Assembly: GCA_900768705.1 (NCBI GenBank) | Contig: CAAGEB010000007.1 | Coordinates: forward strand, 1-64,000 | Source of the DNA: Oscillospiraceae bacterium | Lineage (GTDB): Bacteria; Bacillota; Clostridia; Oscillospirales; Ruminococcaceae | Length of the DNA stretch: 64,000 bases | Direction of reading: 5' to 3' | Made by a program: the position numbers and the translations under genes | In this document: positions 16,221 through 25,530 of the stretch, one piece after another | How the letters are laid out: each line of letters opens with the position of its first letter | Numbering within the stretch: position 1 is the stretch's first letter | Notes under the pieces: generated by a model | What the model was told of the DNA's origin: nothing | The model's database searches: none | Seen by the model: only the letters and a program-made list of their open reading frames with translations

Positions 16221-16463
16221 ATGGAAGAGATAGTTATTACGACACCTTTTATCAAATTGGATCAGTTGGTAAAGTTTGCCGGTTTTTCCGAAACAGGAGC
16301 TAAGGCAAAAATTATGATTGATCTGGGCGAATTTGATGTAAACGGAGTCTGCTGTACAAAGCGGGGAAAGAAAATAAAGCCCGGTGATGTTATCGAATAC
16401 AAAGGCAAAAAATACAAAATTGTTTACGATGAAACCGCCGAGCAGTCTGCTGACGCAGAATAA
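16221..16463 (+). CDS. yaaA: S4-domain RNA-binding protein YaaA
   Basis: An 80-aa protein with an S4 RNA-binding motif (IKLDQLVKFAGFSETGAKAK, then GEFDVNGVCCTKRGKKIKPGD). Its place between dnaN and recF is conserved in Bacillus and Clostridia. In Bacillus, YaaA associates with the 50S subunit and has been linked to ribosome assembly. The short acidic tail (DETAEQSADAE) is not conserved. It is 8 bases upstream of recF, in one operon. Confidence 0.9.
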   Translation: MEEIVITTPFIKLDQLVKFAGFSETGAKAKIMIDLGEFDVNGVCCTKRGKKIKPGDVIEYKGKKYKIVYDETAEQSADAE

Positions 16464-16471
16464 GTAACAAA

Positions 16472-17599
16472 ATGTATATTACGCGGATATATCTGCGGAA
16501 TTTCCGCAATATTACGGAAGCGGAGCTGTGCTTTGATAAAAATCTGAATGTTTTCGTCGGAAAAAACGCTCAGGGCAAGACCAACCTTTGCGAAGCAATT
16601 TCGGTCTGCCTGGGCGGAAGTTTCCGGCGTGTTCGTTTTTCACAGTTTATTCCTGCCGAAAATCCAAAATCCGATGTTTGCATTAAGCTTTTCTTCTGCG
16701 ACGATAATACAGAGCGTGAAAATTGTATTGATTATACAATATGTAAAAATATTGTGGAAATCAAATACAATGGAATCAAAATGAAAGATGCGACAGAATT
16801 ATACGGAGTGTTGAAATATGTCGTTTTTATACCGGAACACTTAAATTTAATAAAGGGTACTCCGGAGCTGCGAAGAAATTATCTCGATGAAGTGGCACTT
16901 ATGCAGACTAAAACCCACTTGCAGAAGCTTTCCCGTTATAACAAGGCTTTAAAACAGAGAAATAATATTCTTGTAAATTTCTCTATGGGATCTGTAGATG
17001 AACTCAGGGCTTCTCTTTCTGCCTGGAATGAAATTCTTGCGGCAGAGGGTATAAATGTTACCTACGGCAGGCTGAAATATTTCAATTTTCTGAAAAAATG
17101 TGCAGGGGATATTTATTCGGAATTGTCGGATAATTCAGAAAAACTGGAAATGGAGTACCAAAGCTCTGTTTTTAAAACTGATTGTATAGACTTTAATAAT
17201 AAAGACTATTTGTATAAAAAATATCTGGAAGAACTTGAAAAAAGTCTCCAGTCAGAAATAAAGCTCCGCCATACATTGGTCGGTATTCACAGGGACGATG
17301 TGAATTTTTATATTAACGGAATGTCCGCCCGGGATTTTGCTTCTCAGGGGCAGGTCAGAAGCACAGCACTGGCTTTGAAACTATCCGAGGCTGAAATTAT
17401 ACGCCGTAAAAATAAAACCAACCCTGTGATTATTCTGGACGATATTCTGAGCGAGCTGGATTCGGTTCGTCGGGATTATATTATTCATCATATTGAAAAA
17501 AGTCAGGTGTTTATTACTTGCTGTAATTTAGATGATGTTTCAAAGCTTCAGAACGGAAAATCATGGCATGTGGAAAATGGAAGATTTTTGAATATTTGA
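16472..17599 (+). CDS. recF: DNA replication and repair protein RecF
   Basis: A 375-aa SMC-like ABC ATPase that helps load RecA at single-strand gaps. Walker A GKNAQGKT is at residues 30-37, the signature motif is DFASQGQVRSTALALKLSEA, and Walker B is NPVIILDDILSELD. Length and the N-terminal YITRIYLRNFRNI match the family. It lies directly after yaaA with an eight-base gap and no obvious separate promoter. Confidence 0.97.
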   Translation: MYITRIYLRNFRNITEAELCFDKNLNVFVGKNAQGKTNLCEAISVCLGGSFRRVRFSQFIPAENPKSDVCIKLFFCDDNTERENCIDYTICKNIVEIKYNGIKMKDATELYGVLKYVVFIPEHLNLIKGTPELRRNYLDEVALMQTKTHLQKLSRYNKALKQRNNILVNFSMGSVDELRASLSAWNEILAAEGINVTYGRLKYFNFLKKCAGDIYSELSDNSEKLEMEYQSSVFKTDCIDFNNKDYLYKKYLEELEKSLQSEIKLRHTLVGIHRDDVNFYINGMSARDFASQGQVRSTALALKLSEAEIIRRKNKTNPVIILDDILSELDSVRRDYIIHHIEKSQVFITCCNLDDVSKLQNGKSWHVENGRFLNI

Positions 17600-17645
17600 T
17601 ATACTTTTTGTATTTTTATACAAATTTATTGCGAAAGGAAATATT

Positions 17646-17888
17646 ATGTTTCTTCATCTTGGAGGCACAGTTACTATCAGAACCAGAGATATAATCGGTA
17701 TTTTTGATATAGAAAGATGCTCCGTCAGCCGTATGACTGCGGAGTATCTTAATAATTGTCAGAAAAAGAATATGATTGTTAATGTGTCGGAGGATATGCC
17801 GAAAAGCTTTATCTTAACCGACGAAGCAACCTATATTTCAAATGTTTCTAATTCCACTATTTTTCGAAGAACAAAAAATAGCAAATAA
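17646..17888 (+). CDS. remB: RemB/YaaB family extracellular matrix regulatory protein
   Basis: An 80-aa protein of the RemA/RemB family: MFLHLGGTVTIRTRDIIGIF followed by ERCSVSRMTAEYLNNCQKK and SFILTDEATYISNVSNSTI. In B. subtilis RemB acts with RemA to activate matrix genes, and its gene (yaaB) also sits between recF and gyrB. GCGAAAGGAAATATT precedes the ATG. The role in this organism is unknown. Confidence 0.88.
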   Translation: MFLHLGGTVTIRTRDIIGIFDIERCSVSRMTAEYLNNCQKKNMIVNVSEDMPKSFILTDEATYISNVSNSTIFRRTKNSK

Positions 17889-17951
17889 TGCAGAATATTT
17901 AATATTATATGCCTGATTTGCAATATTTATATGAAAAAAAATTCTAAATGC

Positions 17952-17980
17952 TTGAAATTTTACGCATTTTGTGATATACT
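17952..17980 (+). promoter_or_regulatory. SigA promoter of gyrB
   Basis: TTGAAA (17952-17957), 17-bp spacer, TATACT (17975-17980), 37 bases before the gyrB ATG. Confidence 0.72.
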
Positions 17981-18017
17981 ATATATAATGTATGGCAAAT
18001 GAGATTTGGAGGATTAT

Positions 18018-20012
18018 ATGGCTGAAAATCAGACTAATCAAACAAATGAAAATGCAAATTACGGTGCGGATGATATTCAGGTACTCAAGGGTCTTGATCC
18101 TGTCAGAAAGCGTCCCGGAATGTATATCGGTTCAACAGGAGAAGGCGGTTTGCATCACCTCGTTTACGAGATAGTGGATAATGCTATCGACGAGGCTCTC
18201 GCAGGCTACTGCACTGAAATTGATGTTTCCATTCTTCCGGATAATGTTATCAGAGTTATCGATAACGGTCGTGGCGTTCCTACCGACATAAATCACTCGG
18301 AGGGTATTTCCGCAGCAACACTGGTTTTCACCGTACTCCATGCAGGAGGTAAATTCGGCGGCGGCGGTTATAAGGTTTCCGGCGGTTTGCACGGAGTTGG
18401 TGCGTCTGTTGTTAATGCGCTGTCTGAATGGCTTGAGGTGGAAATTCACGACGGAAAGAATATTCATTTCCAGCATTTTGACAGAGGCGTATATACGGAG
18501 CCTATAAAGGTTATAGGAACTACGGATCATACCGGAACGCAGGTTACATTCAAGCCCGACGGCGAGATTTTCCATACCACTGTTTTCAGCTATGAAACTT
18601 TGCAGGAGCGTTTGAGAGAGCAGGCTTTCCTTAATGCGGGACTTAAAATCAATCTGCATGATCTTCGTGATGAAAATAATCCTGTTGATGAAACCATGCA
18701 GTATGAGGGCGGTATTTGCTCCTATATTGAGTGGCTGAACAAAAAACGGGGCGCAGAGGTTCTTCATCCTGATATCATATATATCAGCGGTACTGTTGAC
18801 AACATTATGGTGGAGGCTGCTTTCCAGTACACCACCGATTTCAACAGTGAGATTTTCCGTTCCTTTGCAAATAACATTCATACCGGCGAAGGCGGTATGC
18901 ATGAGCTGGGCTTCAAGCGAGCACTGAATAAGGTTGTTAACGACTATGCAAAGGCATATAAGGAAAATAACGAAAAGAATAAGGTAAAGAAAAAAACCGC
19001 TAAGAAGGGTGAAGAGGACAAGCCCTTCACCGGTTACAGCGGAGAAGCTATCCGTGAAGCAATTAATGCGATAATTTCCGTTAAGCTTCCGGAGTGTGAG
19101 TTTGAGGGTCAGACAAAGGGAAAGCTGGGTAATCCCGAGGTTCAGCCGGCTGTTTATAAGGTTGTTTCGGAGCAGCTGACATATTATTTTGAAGAACACC
19201 CCGACACTGCCCAGATTATCATGAACAAGGCGCAAAGCTCTCAGGCTGCCCGTGACGCCGCAAAGAAGGCAATGGAAGCAAAGCGTAAGTCAATTATGGA
19301 CAGCAACGGTCTTCCCGGAAAGCTTGCGGATTGTTCGGAAAGCGATCCCACTCATACCGAGATTTACATTGTCGAGGGAGATTCTGCGGGCGGTTCGGCA
19401 AAGGAAGGGAGAGACAGGCGTTTTCAGGCTATTCTTCCTCTCTGGGGTAAAATGCTGAATGTTGAAAAGGCAAGAGCCGACAAAGTGTATAATAATGATA
19501 AATTATTACCTGTTGTAAAGGCACTTGGAACCGGAATTGCAGAGGATTTTGATATTTCAAAGCTTCGTTACGGAAGAGTTATCGTTATGGCGGATGCCGA
19601 TGTGGACGGACTTCATATCAGAACGCTTATGCTTACATTCTTTTTCAGATTTATGCGTCCTCTTCTTGAGCAGGGTCATGTTTATATTGCCCAGCCTCCG
19701 CTTTTCAAAGTATCCCGCGGCAAACAGGTAAGATATGCTTTTTCGGACGAGGAGCGGGACGATTATATTGCTCAGCTCAGCGCAGACGGCGGAAAGACAG
19801 ATGTTCAGCGTTATAAAGGTCTTGGTGAGATGGATCCTTCCCAGCTCTGGGAAACCACTATGAATCCCGAAACCCGCACAATGCTCCGTGTTTCCGTTGA
19901 GGACGCTGCAAAGGCAGACGAAATTATGACAATTCTGATGGGTGACAAGGTTGAACCTCGCCGTCAGTTTATCGAACAAAATGCAAAGCTTGCTGAAAAT
20001 CTCGATATATAA
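18018..20012 (+). CDS. gyrB: DNA gyrase subunit B
   Basis: The 664-aa ATPase subunit of gyrase. GHKL motifs: EIVDNAIDEALAGYCTEIDV, DNGRGVPTDIN, GGLHGVGASVVNALS. TOPRIM motifs: VEGDSAGGSAKEGRDR and ADADVDGLHIRTL. QRYKGLGEMDPSQLWETTM lies near the C-terminus. A Lys-rich insert (NEKNKVKKKTAKKGEEDK) lies in the transducer domain. The start is the ATG at 18018, preceded by GGAGG; the TTG at 18006 overlaps that site. It has its own promoter. The usual Clostridial neighbour gyrA follows only after an intervening YcxB-like gene. Confidence 0.97.
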   Translation: MAENQTNQTNENANYGADDIQVLKGLDPVRKRPGMYIGSTGEGGLHHLVYEIVDNAIDEALAGYCTEIDVSILPDNVIRVIDNGRGVPTDINHSEGISAATLVFTVLHAGGKFGGGGYKVSGGLHGVGASVVNALSEWLEVEIHDGKNIHFQHFDRGVYTEPIKVIGTTDHTGTQVTFKPDGEIFHTTVFSYETLQERLREQAFLNAGLKINLHDLRDENNPVDETMQYEGGICSYIEWLNKKRGAEVLHPDIIYISGTVDNIMVEAAFQYTTDFNSEIFRSFANNIHTGEGGMHELGFKRALNKVVNDYAKAYKENNEKNKVKKKTAKKGEEDKPFTGYSGEAIREAINAIISVKLPECEFEGQTKGKLGNPEVQPAVYKVVSEQLTYYFEEHPDTAQIIMNKAQSSQAARDAAKKAMEAKRKSIMDSNGLPGKLADCSESDPTHTEIYIVEGDSAGGSAKEGRDRRFQAILPLWGKMLNVEKARADKVYNNDKLLPVVKALGTGIAEDFDISKLRYGRVIVMADADVDGLHIRTLMLTFFFRFMRPLLEQGHVYIAQPPLFKVSRGKQVRYAFSDEERDDYIAQLSADGGKTDVQRYKGLGEMDPSQLWETTMNPETRTMLRVSVEDAAKADEIMTILMGDKVEPRRQFIEQNAKLAENLDI

Positions 20013-20021
20013 CATTCTGAA

Positions 20022-20690
20022 TTGTTTAATGAGGTGATTTCTATTTCAAACGGACTTTTACCGGATCTTCTGCAGCAGGAAAAGGAAAATCTTGCTAATG
20101 AGGATAAGCAAAAAAAGCAGAATAAAGACCTTATTGTAAATTTCAGCTATGATAACACGCTGGAGGAAACGGATTCCGCTATGCTGACCTTTCAGAAGCG
20201 GTTTTCGGGAAAAAGAGGAAAGCTTTCAATTATCGCCTATTCGCTGCTTTCTGCTGCGGTAATTGTGGGAATTGTTTTTAATCCCTCTGCTTTTGTATTA
20301 TATATTGCTCTTGCTTTCTGTGCATTCGGATTATTTTACAGTATTACAGACAGAAAGCGAACCAGAAAGAAAATTCTGGAAGCACTTGAAGGTATGAATC
20401 CCGAAGAATATTCCTGTTCAATCTATCCGGATAAAATTGAGATTGAAACTGTAATTAAGCCAAAGCCCAATCAGGTTAATCTTGAAAATGACGAGGAGGA
20501 AGAGGTTCTGACCCCTTTGAAAACGGTATTTAAATTCGGAGATGATTTGCTTAATTTCTCCGAAAACGAGGATTCTCTTCTTCTTATCTTCAATAGAAGG
20601 CAGATTTATTGCTTTCCGAAACGCTGTCTGACTACGGAACAGGAAAATACAATCCGTGATTTTCTTACGGAAAAATTGGAATCCGATTGA
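20022..20690 (+). CDS. YcxB-like membrane protein between gyrB and gyrA
   Basis: An approximately 220-aa protein with a soluble N-terminal part, two membrane helices (about residues 70-110, LSIIAYSLLSAAVIVGIVF and ALAFCAFGLFYSI) and a C-terminal domain ending GDDLLNFSENEDSLLLIFNR, FPKRCLTTEQENTIRDFL. This arrangement is that of the YcxB-like family, whose function is unknown. The start is uncertain: TTG at 20022 has no good ribosome binding site, GTG at 20034 lies inside GAGGTG (20031-20036), and the codon six bases after that site is ATT (20043). It begins 10 bases after gyrB, so it is probably co-transcribed. Confidence 0.75.
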   Translation: MFNEVISISNGLLPDLLQQEKENLANEDKQKKQNKDLIVNFSYDNTLEETDSAMLTFQKRFSGKRGKLSIIAYSLLSAAVIVGIVFNPSAFVLYIALAFCAFGLFYSITDRKRTRKKILEALEGMNPEEYSCSIYPDKIEIETVIKPKPNQVNLENDEEEEVLTPLKTVFKFGDDLLNFSENEDSLLLIFNRRQIYCFPKRCLTTEQENTIRDFLTEKLESD

Positions 20691-20774
20691 TTTTTACGGC
20701 ATTTGAACATTTTATTCAATTGTCCGGTGCCGGTTTATATTGCTGCTGTGTGATGTAATCGATATGGAGGAATA

Positions 20775-23402
20775 ATGGATATAGATTTCAGTCTGGAAAA
20801 ACTTCACAAAATTGATCTTGAAGAAACAATGAAAAGCTCGTTTATCGAGTATTCAATGGCGGTTATAACTTCAAGAGCTCTTCCGGATGTCCGTGATGGC
20901 TTTAAGCCGGTTCACCGCAGAATTATTTATACGATGAATGATGCGGGAAATACCTCGGATAAGCCTTTCAGAAAGTGCGCCTATACCGTCGGAGAGGTTC
21001 TCGGTAAGTATCATCCTCACGGTGACGCTTCCGTTTATGACGCACTGGTTCGTCTTGCACAGACATTTTCAATGCGTTATCCTTTGATCGACGGTCACGG
21101 AAACTTTGGTTCCATTGACGGAGATCCGCCTGCGGCTTACCGTTATACGGAAGCCCGTCTTGCAAAAATTGCCAATGAAATGACTGCCGATATCAATAAA
21201 AAGGTGGTTGATTTCCAGACAAACTATGATGACAAGCTTCTTGAGCCGGTTGTACTTCCTTCCCGTTTTCCCAATCTGCTGGTGAACGGCTCCAACGGAA
21301 TTGCTGTCGGAATGGCAACCAATATTCCTCCTCACAATCTGGGTGAGGTTATTGACGCTCTGATGCTGATGATCGATAATCCCGACATTAATATTGATGA
21401 GCTGATGACCTGCATAAAGGGTCCGGATTTCCCCACCGGCGGTATTATTATGGGCTACAGCGGTATCCGTTCAGCATATTATACCGGAAGAGGAAAGATT
21501 ATTCTCAGAGGCAGAGCAAACATTGTCGAGGAAAATAATCGCACTAAGATTATTATTGATCAAATTCCTTACATGGTCAATAAGGCAAGACTGCTGGCAA
21601 ATATCGGCGATCTTAGCCGTGATAAGCGTATTGACGGCATTTCCGTTATCCGTGATGAATCCGACAGAAACGGAATGCGTATCGTAATTGAATTGAAGCG
21701 TGACGCTAACGCAAATGTGGTATTGAACAAGCTGTATTCCTATACCCAGCTCCAAGATACCGTAGGCGTTATTATGATTGCTCTGGTGGACGGTGAGCCG
21801 AAAACCCTTAATCTCAAGGATATGCTTACCCACTATCTTAATCATCAGATTGATGTTGTTTCCAGAAGAACAAAGTTTGATCTTGATAAGGCGAAAGAGC
21901 GTGAACATATTCTTGAAGGTTTCCTGATTGCAATTGATTTTATCGATGAAGTAATTGCAATTCTCAGAAGCAGCAAGACAATTCCCGAAGGTAAAGCAAA
22001 TCTTATTGAGCGTTTTAAGAATATTGATGTTTCAAAAACAGGATTTTTTGACAGCAATGTTTATTCCCTCAGCGAAGAACAGGCGGACGCTATTGTACAA
22101 ATGCGTCTCGGTGCTTTGACGGGTATGGAACGCAGTAAAATTGAAGATGAGCTTCTCGAAAAGAGAGAAACCATAAAAAATCTTGAGGAACTTCTTTCAG
22201 ATGGAGGCAAAATGCGTCACCTTATCGGCGAGGAGCTGCTGGAGATCAAGAGAAAGTACGGAGATGAACGCCGTACCGCTATTGAGCCGGTAAGCGGTGA
22301 GGTTGATATTGAAGACCTTATTCCCGAGGAAAACTGCGTTGTGACATTTACCGAAATGGGTTACATCAAACGGCAGTCTGCTGAAGTTTATAATATCCAA
22401 AAGCGTGGCGGCAGAGGTGTTTCGGGAATGAAACAGCGTGACGAGGATGTTGTAGATAGTATGTTTATAGCTTCCAGTCATGAAAATATTCTCTTTATTA
22501 CAAATAAGGGCAATATGTTCCGTCTGAAATGCTATCAGATTCCCGAAGGAAGCAAACAGTCCAGGGGAATGAATATAGTCAATCTGCTTCAGCTTTCCGA
22601 AAATGAAAAAGTTGCCGCAATGATGACGACAATTGATTTTGCGGAAAATAAGTTCTTTATCTGTATCACCAAAAACGGACTTGTAAAGCGTACAAGACTT
22701 TCGGAATTCAAGAATATACGCAAGGGGTGTCTTCGTGCTATTAATCTTGTTGACGGAGATGAAATTGCAGCAGGATTTCTTACCGAGGGTGACTGCACCA
22801 TCATTGCCGCAACAAGAAACGGTTCCGCAATTCGTTTTGATGAAAATGATATCCGTGTTATGGGTCGAACTGCCAGAGGCGTCCGTGCAATCAGATTCCG
22901 TGAGGGATTGGATGATTATGTTGTGGGTGCAACGAAAATCTTTGATGACAGCGCAACTATACTTACCGTAACCGATAGAGGAATGGGAAGACGCTGTGCT
23001 GTTTCCAGCTATCCAATTCAGAAGCGTGGCGGAATGGGTCGCAAGAATTATCCCGTCAGTGATGAAAAGGGTTATGTTGTAGGTATTCGCACAATAGGTA
23101 CGGATGACGATGTAATTTTAATCAGTGCTGATGGAGTTATCATCAGAATTCGGGCAAATGACCTGCGTGTTATGGGTCGCACCGCAAGCGGTGTGCGTGT
23201 AATGCGTCTCGGAACCGATGACAGGGTTGTTACCTTCAGCCGTACACCTCATGATGAAGATGAAGAGACTCAAGAGGTTGAAACAGTATCCGATGAGGAG
23301 ATCGCAGCATCTCTTGCAGAGGATGCTGCGGAAGAAGTTGTTCCGGATGAAGAACCAACAGATGATCCTGAAGACGATGATTCGGAATCCAAGGAAGATT
23401 AA
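20775..23402 (+). CDS. gyrA: DNA gyrase subunit A
   Basis: The 875-aa breakage-reunion subunit. The catalytic Tyr is Tyr124 in AAYRYTEARL. The quinolone pocket reads HPHGDASVYDALVRLAQ: the position equal to E. coli Ser83 is Ala85, while Asp89 matches Asp87. The GyrA box is QKRGGRG, with a second QKRGGMG later, marking it as gyrase rather than topoisomerase IV. The beta-pinwheel repeats (GYVVGIRTIG and similar) precede a long acidic tail of about 50 residues rich in Asp and Glu. GGAGG precedes the ATG. A strong terminator follows. Confidence 0.97.
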   Translation: MDIDFSLEKLHKIDLEETMKSSFIEYSMAVITSRALPDVRDGFKPVHRRIIYTMNDAGNTSDKPFRKCAYTVGEVLGKYHPHGDASVYDALVRLAQTFSMRYPLIDGHGNFGSIDGDPPAAYRYTEARLAKIANEMTADINKKVVDFQTNYDDKLLEPVVLPSRFPNLLVNGSNGIAVGMATNIPPHNLGEVIDALMLMIDNPDINIDELMTCIKGPDFPTGGIIMGYSGIRSAYYTGRGKIILRGRANIVEENNRTKIIIDQIPYMVNKARLLANIGDLSRDKRIDGISVIRDESDRNGMRIVIELKRDANANVVLNKLYSYTQLQDTVGVIMIALVDGEPKTLNLKDMLTHYLNHQIDVVSRRTKFDLDKAKEREHILEGFLIAIDFIDEVIAILRSSKTIPEGKANLIERFKNIDVSKTGFFDSNVYSLSEEQADAIVQMRLGALTGMERSKIEDELLEKRETIKNLEELLSDGGKMRHLIGEELLEIKRKYGDERRTAIEPVSGEVDIEDLIPEENCVVTFTEMGYIKRQSAEVYNIQKRGGRGVSGMKQRDEDVVDSMFIASSHENILFITNKGNMFRLKCYQIPEGSKQSRGMNIVNLLQLSENEKVAAMMTTIDFAENKFFICITKNGLVKRTRLSEFKNIRKGCLRAINLVDGDEIAAGFLTEGDCTIIAATRNGSAIRFDENDIRVMGRTARGVRAIRFREGLDDYVVGATKIFDDSATILTVTDRGMGRRCAVSSYPIQKRGGMGRKNYPVSDEKGYVVGIRTIGTDDDVILISADGVIIRIRANDLRVMGRTASGVRVMRLGTDDRVVTFSRTPHDEDEETQEVETVSDEEIAASLAEDAAEEVVPDEEPTDDPEDDDSESKED

Positions 23403-23417
23403 TATTTCCGATATGTT

Positions 23418-23451
23418 ATATTTCCCGGGCTTATGTTCGGGAAATATTTTT
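23418..23451 (+). terminator. Terminator after gyrA
   Basis: ATATTTCCCG (23418-23427) pairs with CGGGAAATAT (23438-23447), running into TTTTT. A second inverted repeat, CAGGCTG/CAGCCTG (about 23462-23515), follows before the parS site; its role is unclear. Confidence 0.8.
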
Positions 23452-23616
23452 GAAAATATTTCAGGCTGTTGATAAACTCTCATTTTCTTTGTCCATCACG
23501 CATAACGGCAGCCTGAAAAAGTTTTTTCAATAAGCTGAATATTTATTTTGTTTAAACCGGATATGATTTCTTTATATTATATTTTCTACAAGACCGGTTT
23601 TTAGAAATTAACTATT

Positions 23617-23632
23617 AGTTCCACGTGGAACA
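23617..23632. promoter_or_regulatory. parS site 1, upstream of mnmG
   Basis: AGTTCCACGTGGAACA differs from the perfect palindrome TGTTCCACGTGGAACA by one end base. The Bacillus parS consensus is TGTTCCACGTGAAACA. It lies 21 bases before the mnmG start and should be bound by the Spo0J/ParB encoded 4.5 kb downstream. Confidence 0.88.
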
Positions 23633-23652
23633 ATGTCGAAAAGAGGATATAA

Positions 23653-25530
23653 ATGTATAAGCTGGAAGAATACGATGTGGCAGTTATTGGAGCCGGACAC
23701 GCAGGATGCGAGGCTGCCCTTGCTGCCGCAAGACTTGGACTGAAAACTGCTGTATTTACCTTGTCTTTGGATTGCATTGCCAATATGCCTTGCAATCCCT
23801 GTATAGGAGGTTCGGCTAAGGGTCAGATAGTATGTGAGATTGATTCACTGGGCGGAGAAATGGGGAGAGCTGCGGACGCAACTTTTATTCAGTCCAGAAT
23901 TCTGAATAGGGGAAAAGGACCTGCTGTTCATAGCCTGAGAGTACAGAGCGATAGGGTTAAATATCATACCTATATGAAACAAACTCTGGAGAACACTACC
24001 AATCTGTTTATAAAACAAGGCGAGGTTGTGGGAGTAGATGTGGATAACGGAAAAGTTACTGCTGTTCGCACAAAGCTTGGAGCTATATATCCCTGTAAAG
24101 CTGCTATTATCACAACGGGAACTTATCTGAACGGAAAAATTCATATCGGAGAACTGAACTATTCCGCAGGTCCGGATAATGTTTTACCGTCAACGGAGCT
24201 TACACAGTGTCTGAAAAATCTGGGACTTTCTATGCGAAGATTTAAAACAGGAACGCCTGCCCGTGTTCATAAGCGTTCAATAGATTTCTCCGTTATGGAA
24301 AAACAGACCGGTGATGAAGAAATAATTCCATTCGCCTTTGATAATGATAAAAAGCTGGAAAATAAAGCAGAGTGCTATGTGACTTACACGAATGCGGAAA
24401 CTCATAGAGTTATTCTTGAAAATCTTGACAGATCACCTTTGTATTCCGGCAGAATAGAAGGCATAGGACCTCGATATTGTCCCAGTATTGAAGATAAGAT
24501 TGTAAGATTTAAGGATAAGGAACGACATCAGCTTTTTGTTGAGCCAATGGGAATGGATACTGATGAATATTATTTGCAGGGAATGAGTTCAAGTCTTCCC
24601 GAAGATGTGCAGATAAAATTCCTGAGAACTATTAAAGGGCTTGAAAATGTAGAAATAATGCGTCCTGCCTATGCGATTGAATATGATTGCTGCGATCCTC
24701 TGGAATTATATCCTACTCTGGAATTTAAGAAAATAAGCGGATTATATGGAGCGGGACAGTTTAATTGCACCAGCGGATATGAGGAAGCCGCTGCGCAGGG
24801 TATTGTTGCAGGAATTAATGCTGTGTTGAAAATACAAGGAAAGGAACCTCTTATTCTGGATAGGGCGGGAAGTTATATCGGAACGCTTATTGATGACTTG
24901 GTGACAAAGGGCTGTTCCGAACCTTACAGAATGATGACTTCCCGAAGCGAATTCCGCTTGGTTTTAAGACAGGATAATGCGCCGGAAAGACTGCTCCCAA
25001 TCGGCTACAGAATAGGTTTGATTTCTGAAGAACGCTATCAGAGATATTTGGATAATCGGAAACTTCTCGAGAATGAACTTGAGAGAATTAAAAGTGTAAC
25101 CATTCATCCTTCGGAAGAGGTTAATAAGATTTTATCCGAGAGAGAAACCTCCCCTATTACAACAGGTACAAAGCTGTATGAGCTTCTGAAGCGTCCGCAG
25201 CTTACTTATAATGATTTTGCTGATTTTGATACATCCCGTCCTGCGCTTAGTCCGTCTATAATTAACAAACTGGAAATAGAGCTGAAATATTCAGGTTATA
25301 TAAAAATTCAGATTGAACAGATAGAAAAGATGAGAAAGCTGGAAAGCAAGCTTTTACCGCAGAATGTTGATTATAAAACAATCAAGGGTCTTCGTCTTGA
25401 AGCACAGGAAAAGCTGAACAAATTCAAGCCTTTGAATGTGGGTCAGGCAGGGAGAATATCCGGAGTAAATCCAGCAGATGTTTCGGTATTGCTTATATGG
25501 CTTGCCGGGAAAGGAGAAAATAATGGATAA
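23653..25530 (+). CDS. mnmG: tRNA uridine-5-carboxymethylaminomethyl(34) synthesis enzyme MnmG
   Basis: A 625-aa FAD protein that with MnmE makes cmnm5U34 in tRNA wobble positions. Seen: the dinucleotide-binding GAGHAGCEAALAAARLG at residues 13-29, CNPCIGGSAKGQIVCEIDSL, KTGTPARVHKRSIDFS, FNCTSGYEEAAAQGIVAGIN, and a C-terminal helical domain ending INPADVSVLLIWL-like. Length is typical. It forms an operon with rsmG, which overlaps its end. The usual partner gene mnmE is not in this window, so the classical mnmE-mnmG-rsmG string is split here. Confidence 0.97.
   Translation: MYKLEEYDVAVIGAGHAGCEAALAAARLGLKTAVFTLSLDCIANMPCNPCIGGSAKGQIVCEIDSLGGEMGRAADATFIQSRILNRGKGPAVHSLRVQSDRVKYHTYMKQTLENTTNLFIKQGEVVGVDVDNGKVTAVRTKLGAIYPCKAAIITTGTYLNGKIHIGELNYSAGPDNVLPSTELTQCLKNLGLSMRRFKTGTPARVHKRSIDFSVMEKQTGDEEIIPFAFDNDKKLENKAECYVTYTNAETHRVILENLDRSPLYSGRIEGIGPRYCPSIEDKIVRFKDKERHQLFVEPMGMDTDEYYLQGMSSSLPEDVQIKFLRTIKGLENVEIMRPAYAIEYDCCDPLELYPTLEFKKISGLYGAGQFNCTSGYEEAAAQGIVAGINAVLKIQGKEPLILDRAGSYIGTLIDDLVTKGCSEPYRMMTSRSEFRLVLRQDNAPERLLPIGYRIGLISEERYQRYLDNRKLLENELERIKSVTIHPSEEVNKILSERETSPITTGTKLYELLKRPQLTYNDFADFDTSRPALSPSIINKLEIELKYSGYIKIQIEQIEKMRKLESKLLPQNVDYKTIKGLRLEAQEKLNKFKPLNVGQAGRISGVNPADVSVLLIWLAGKGENNG

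Noticed and set aside
18132..19235. 367-codon minus-strand frame inside gyrB
   Set aside because: Antisense shadow of a conserved gene; no domain.
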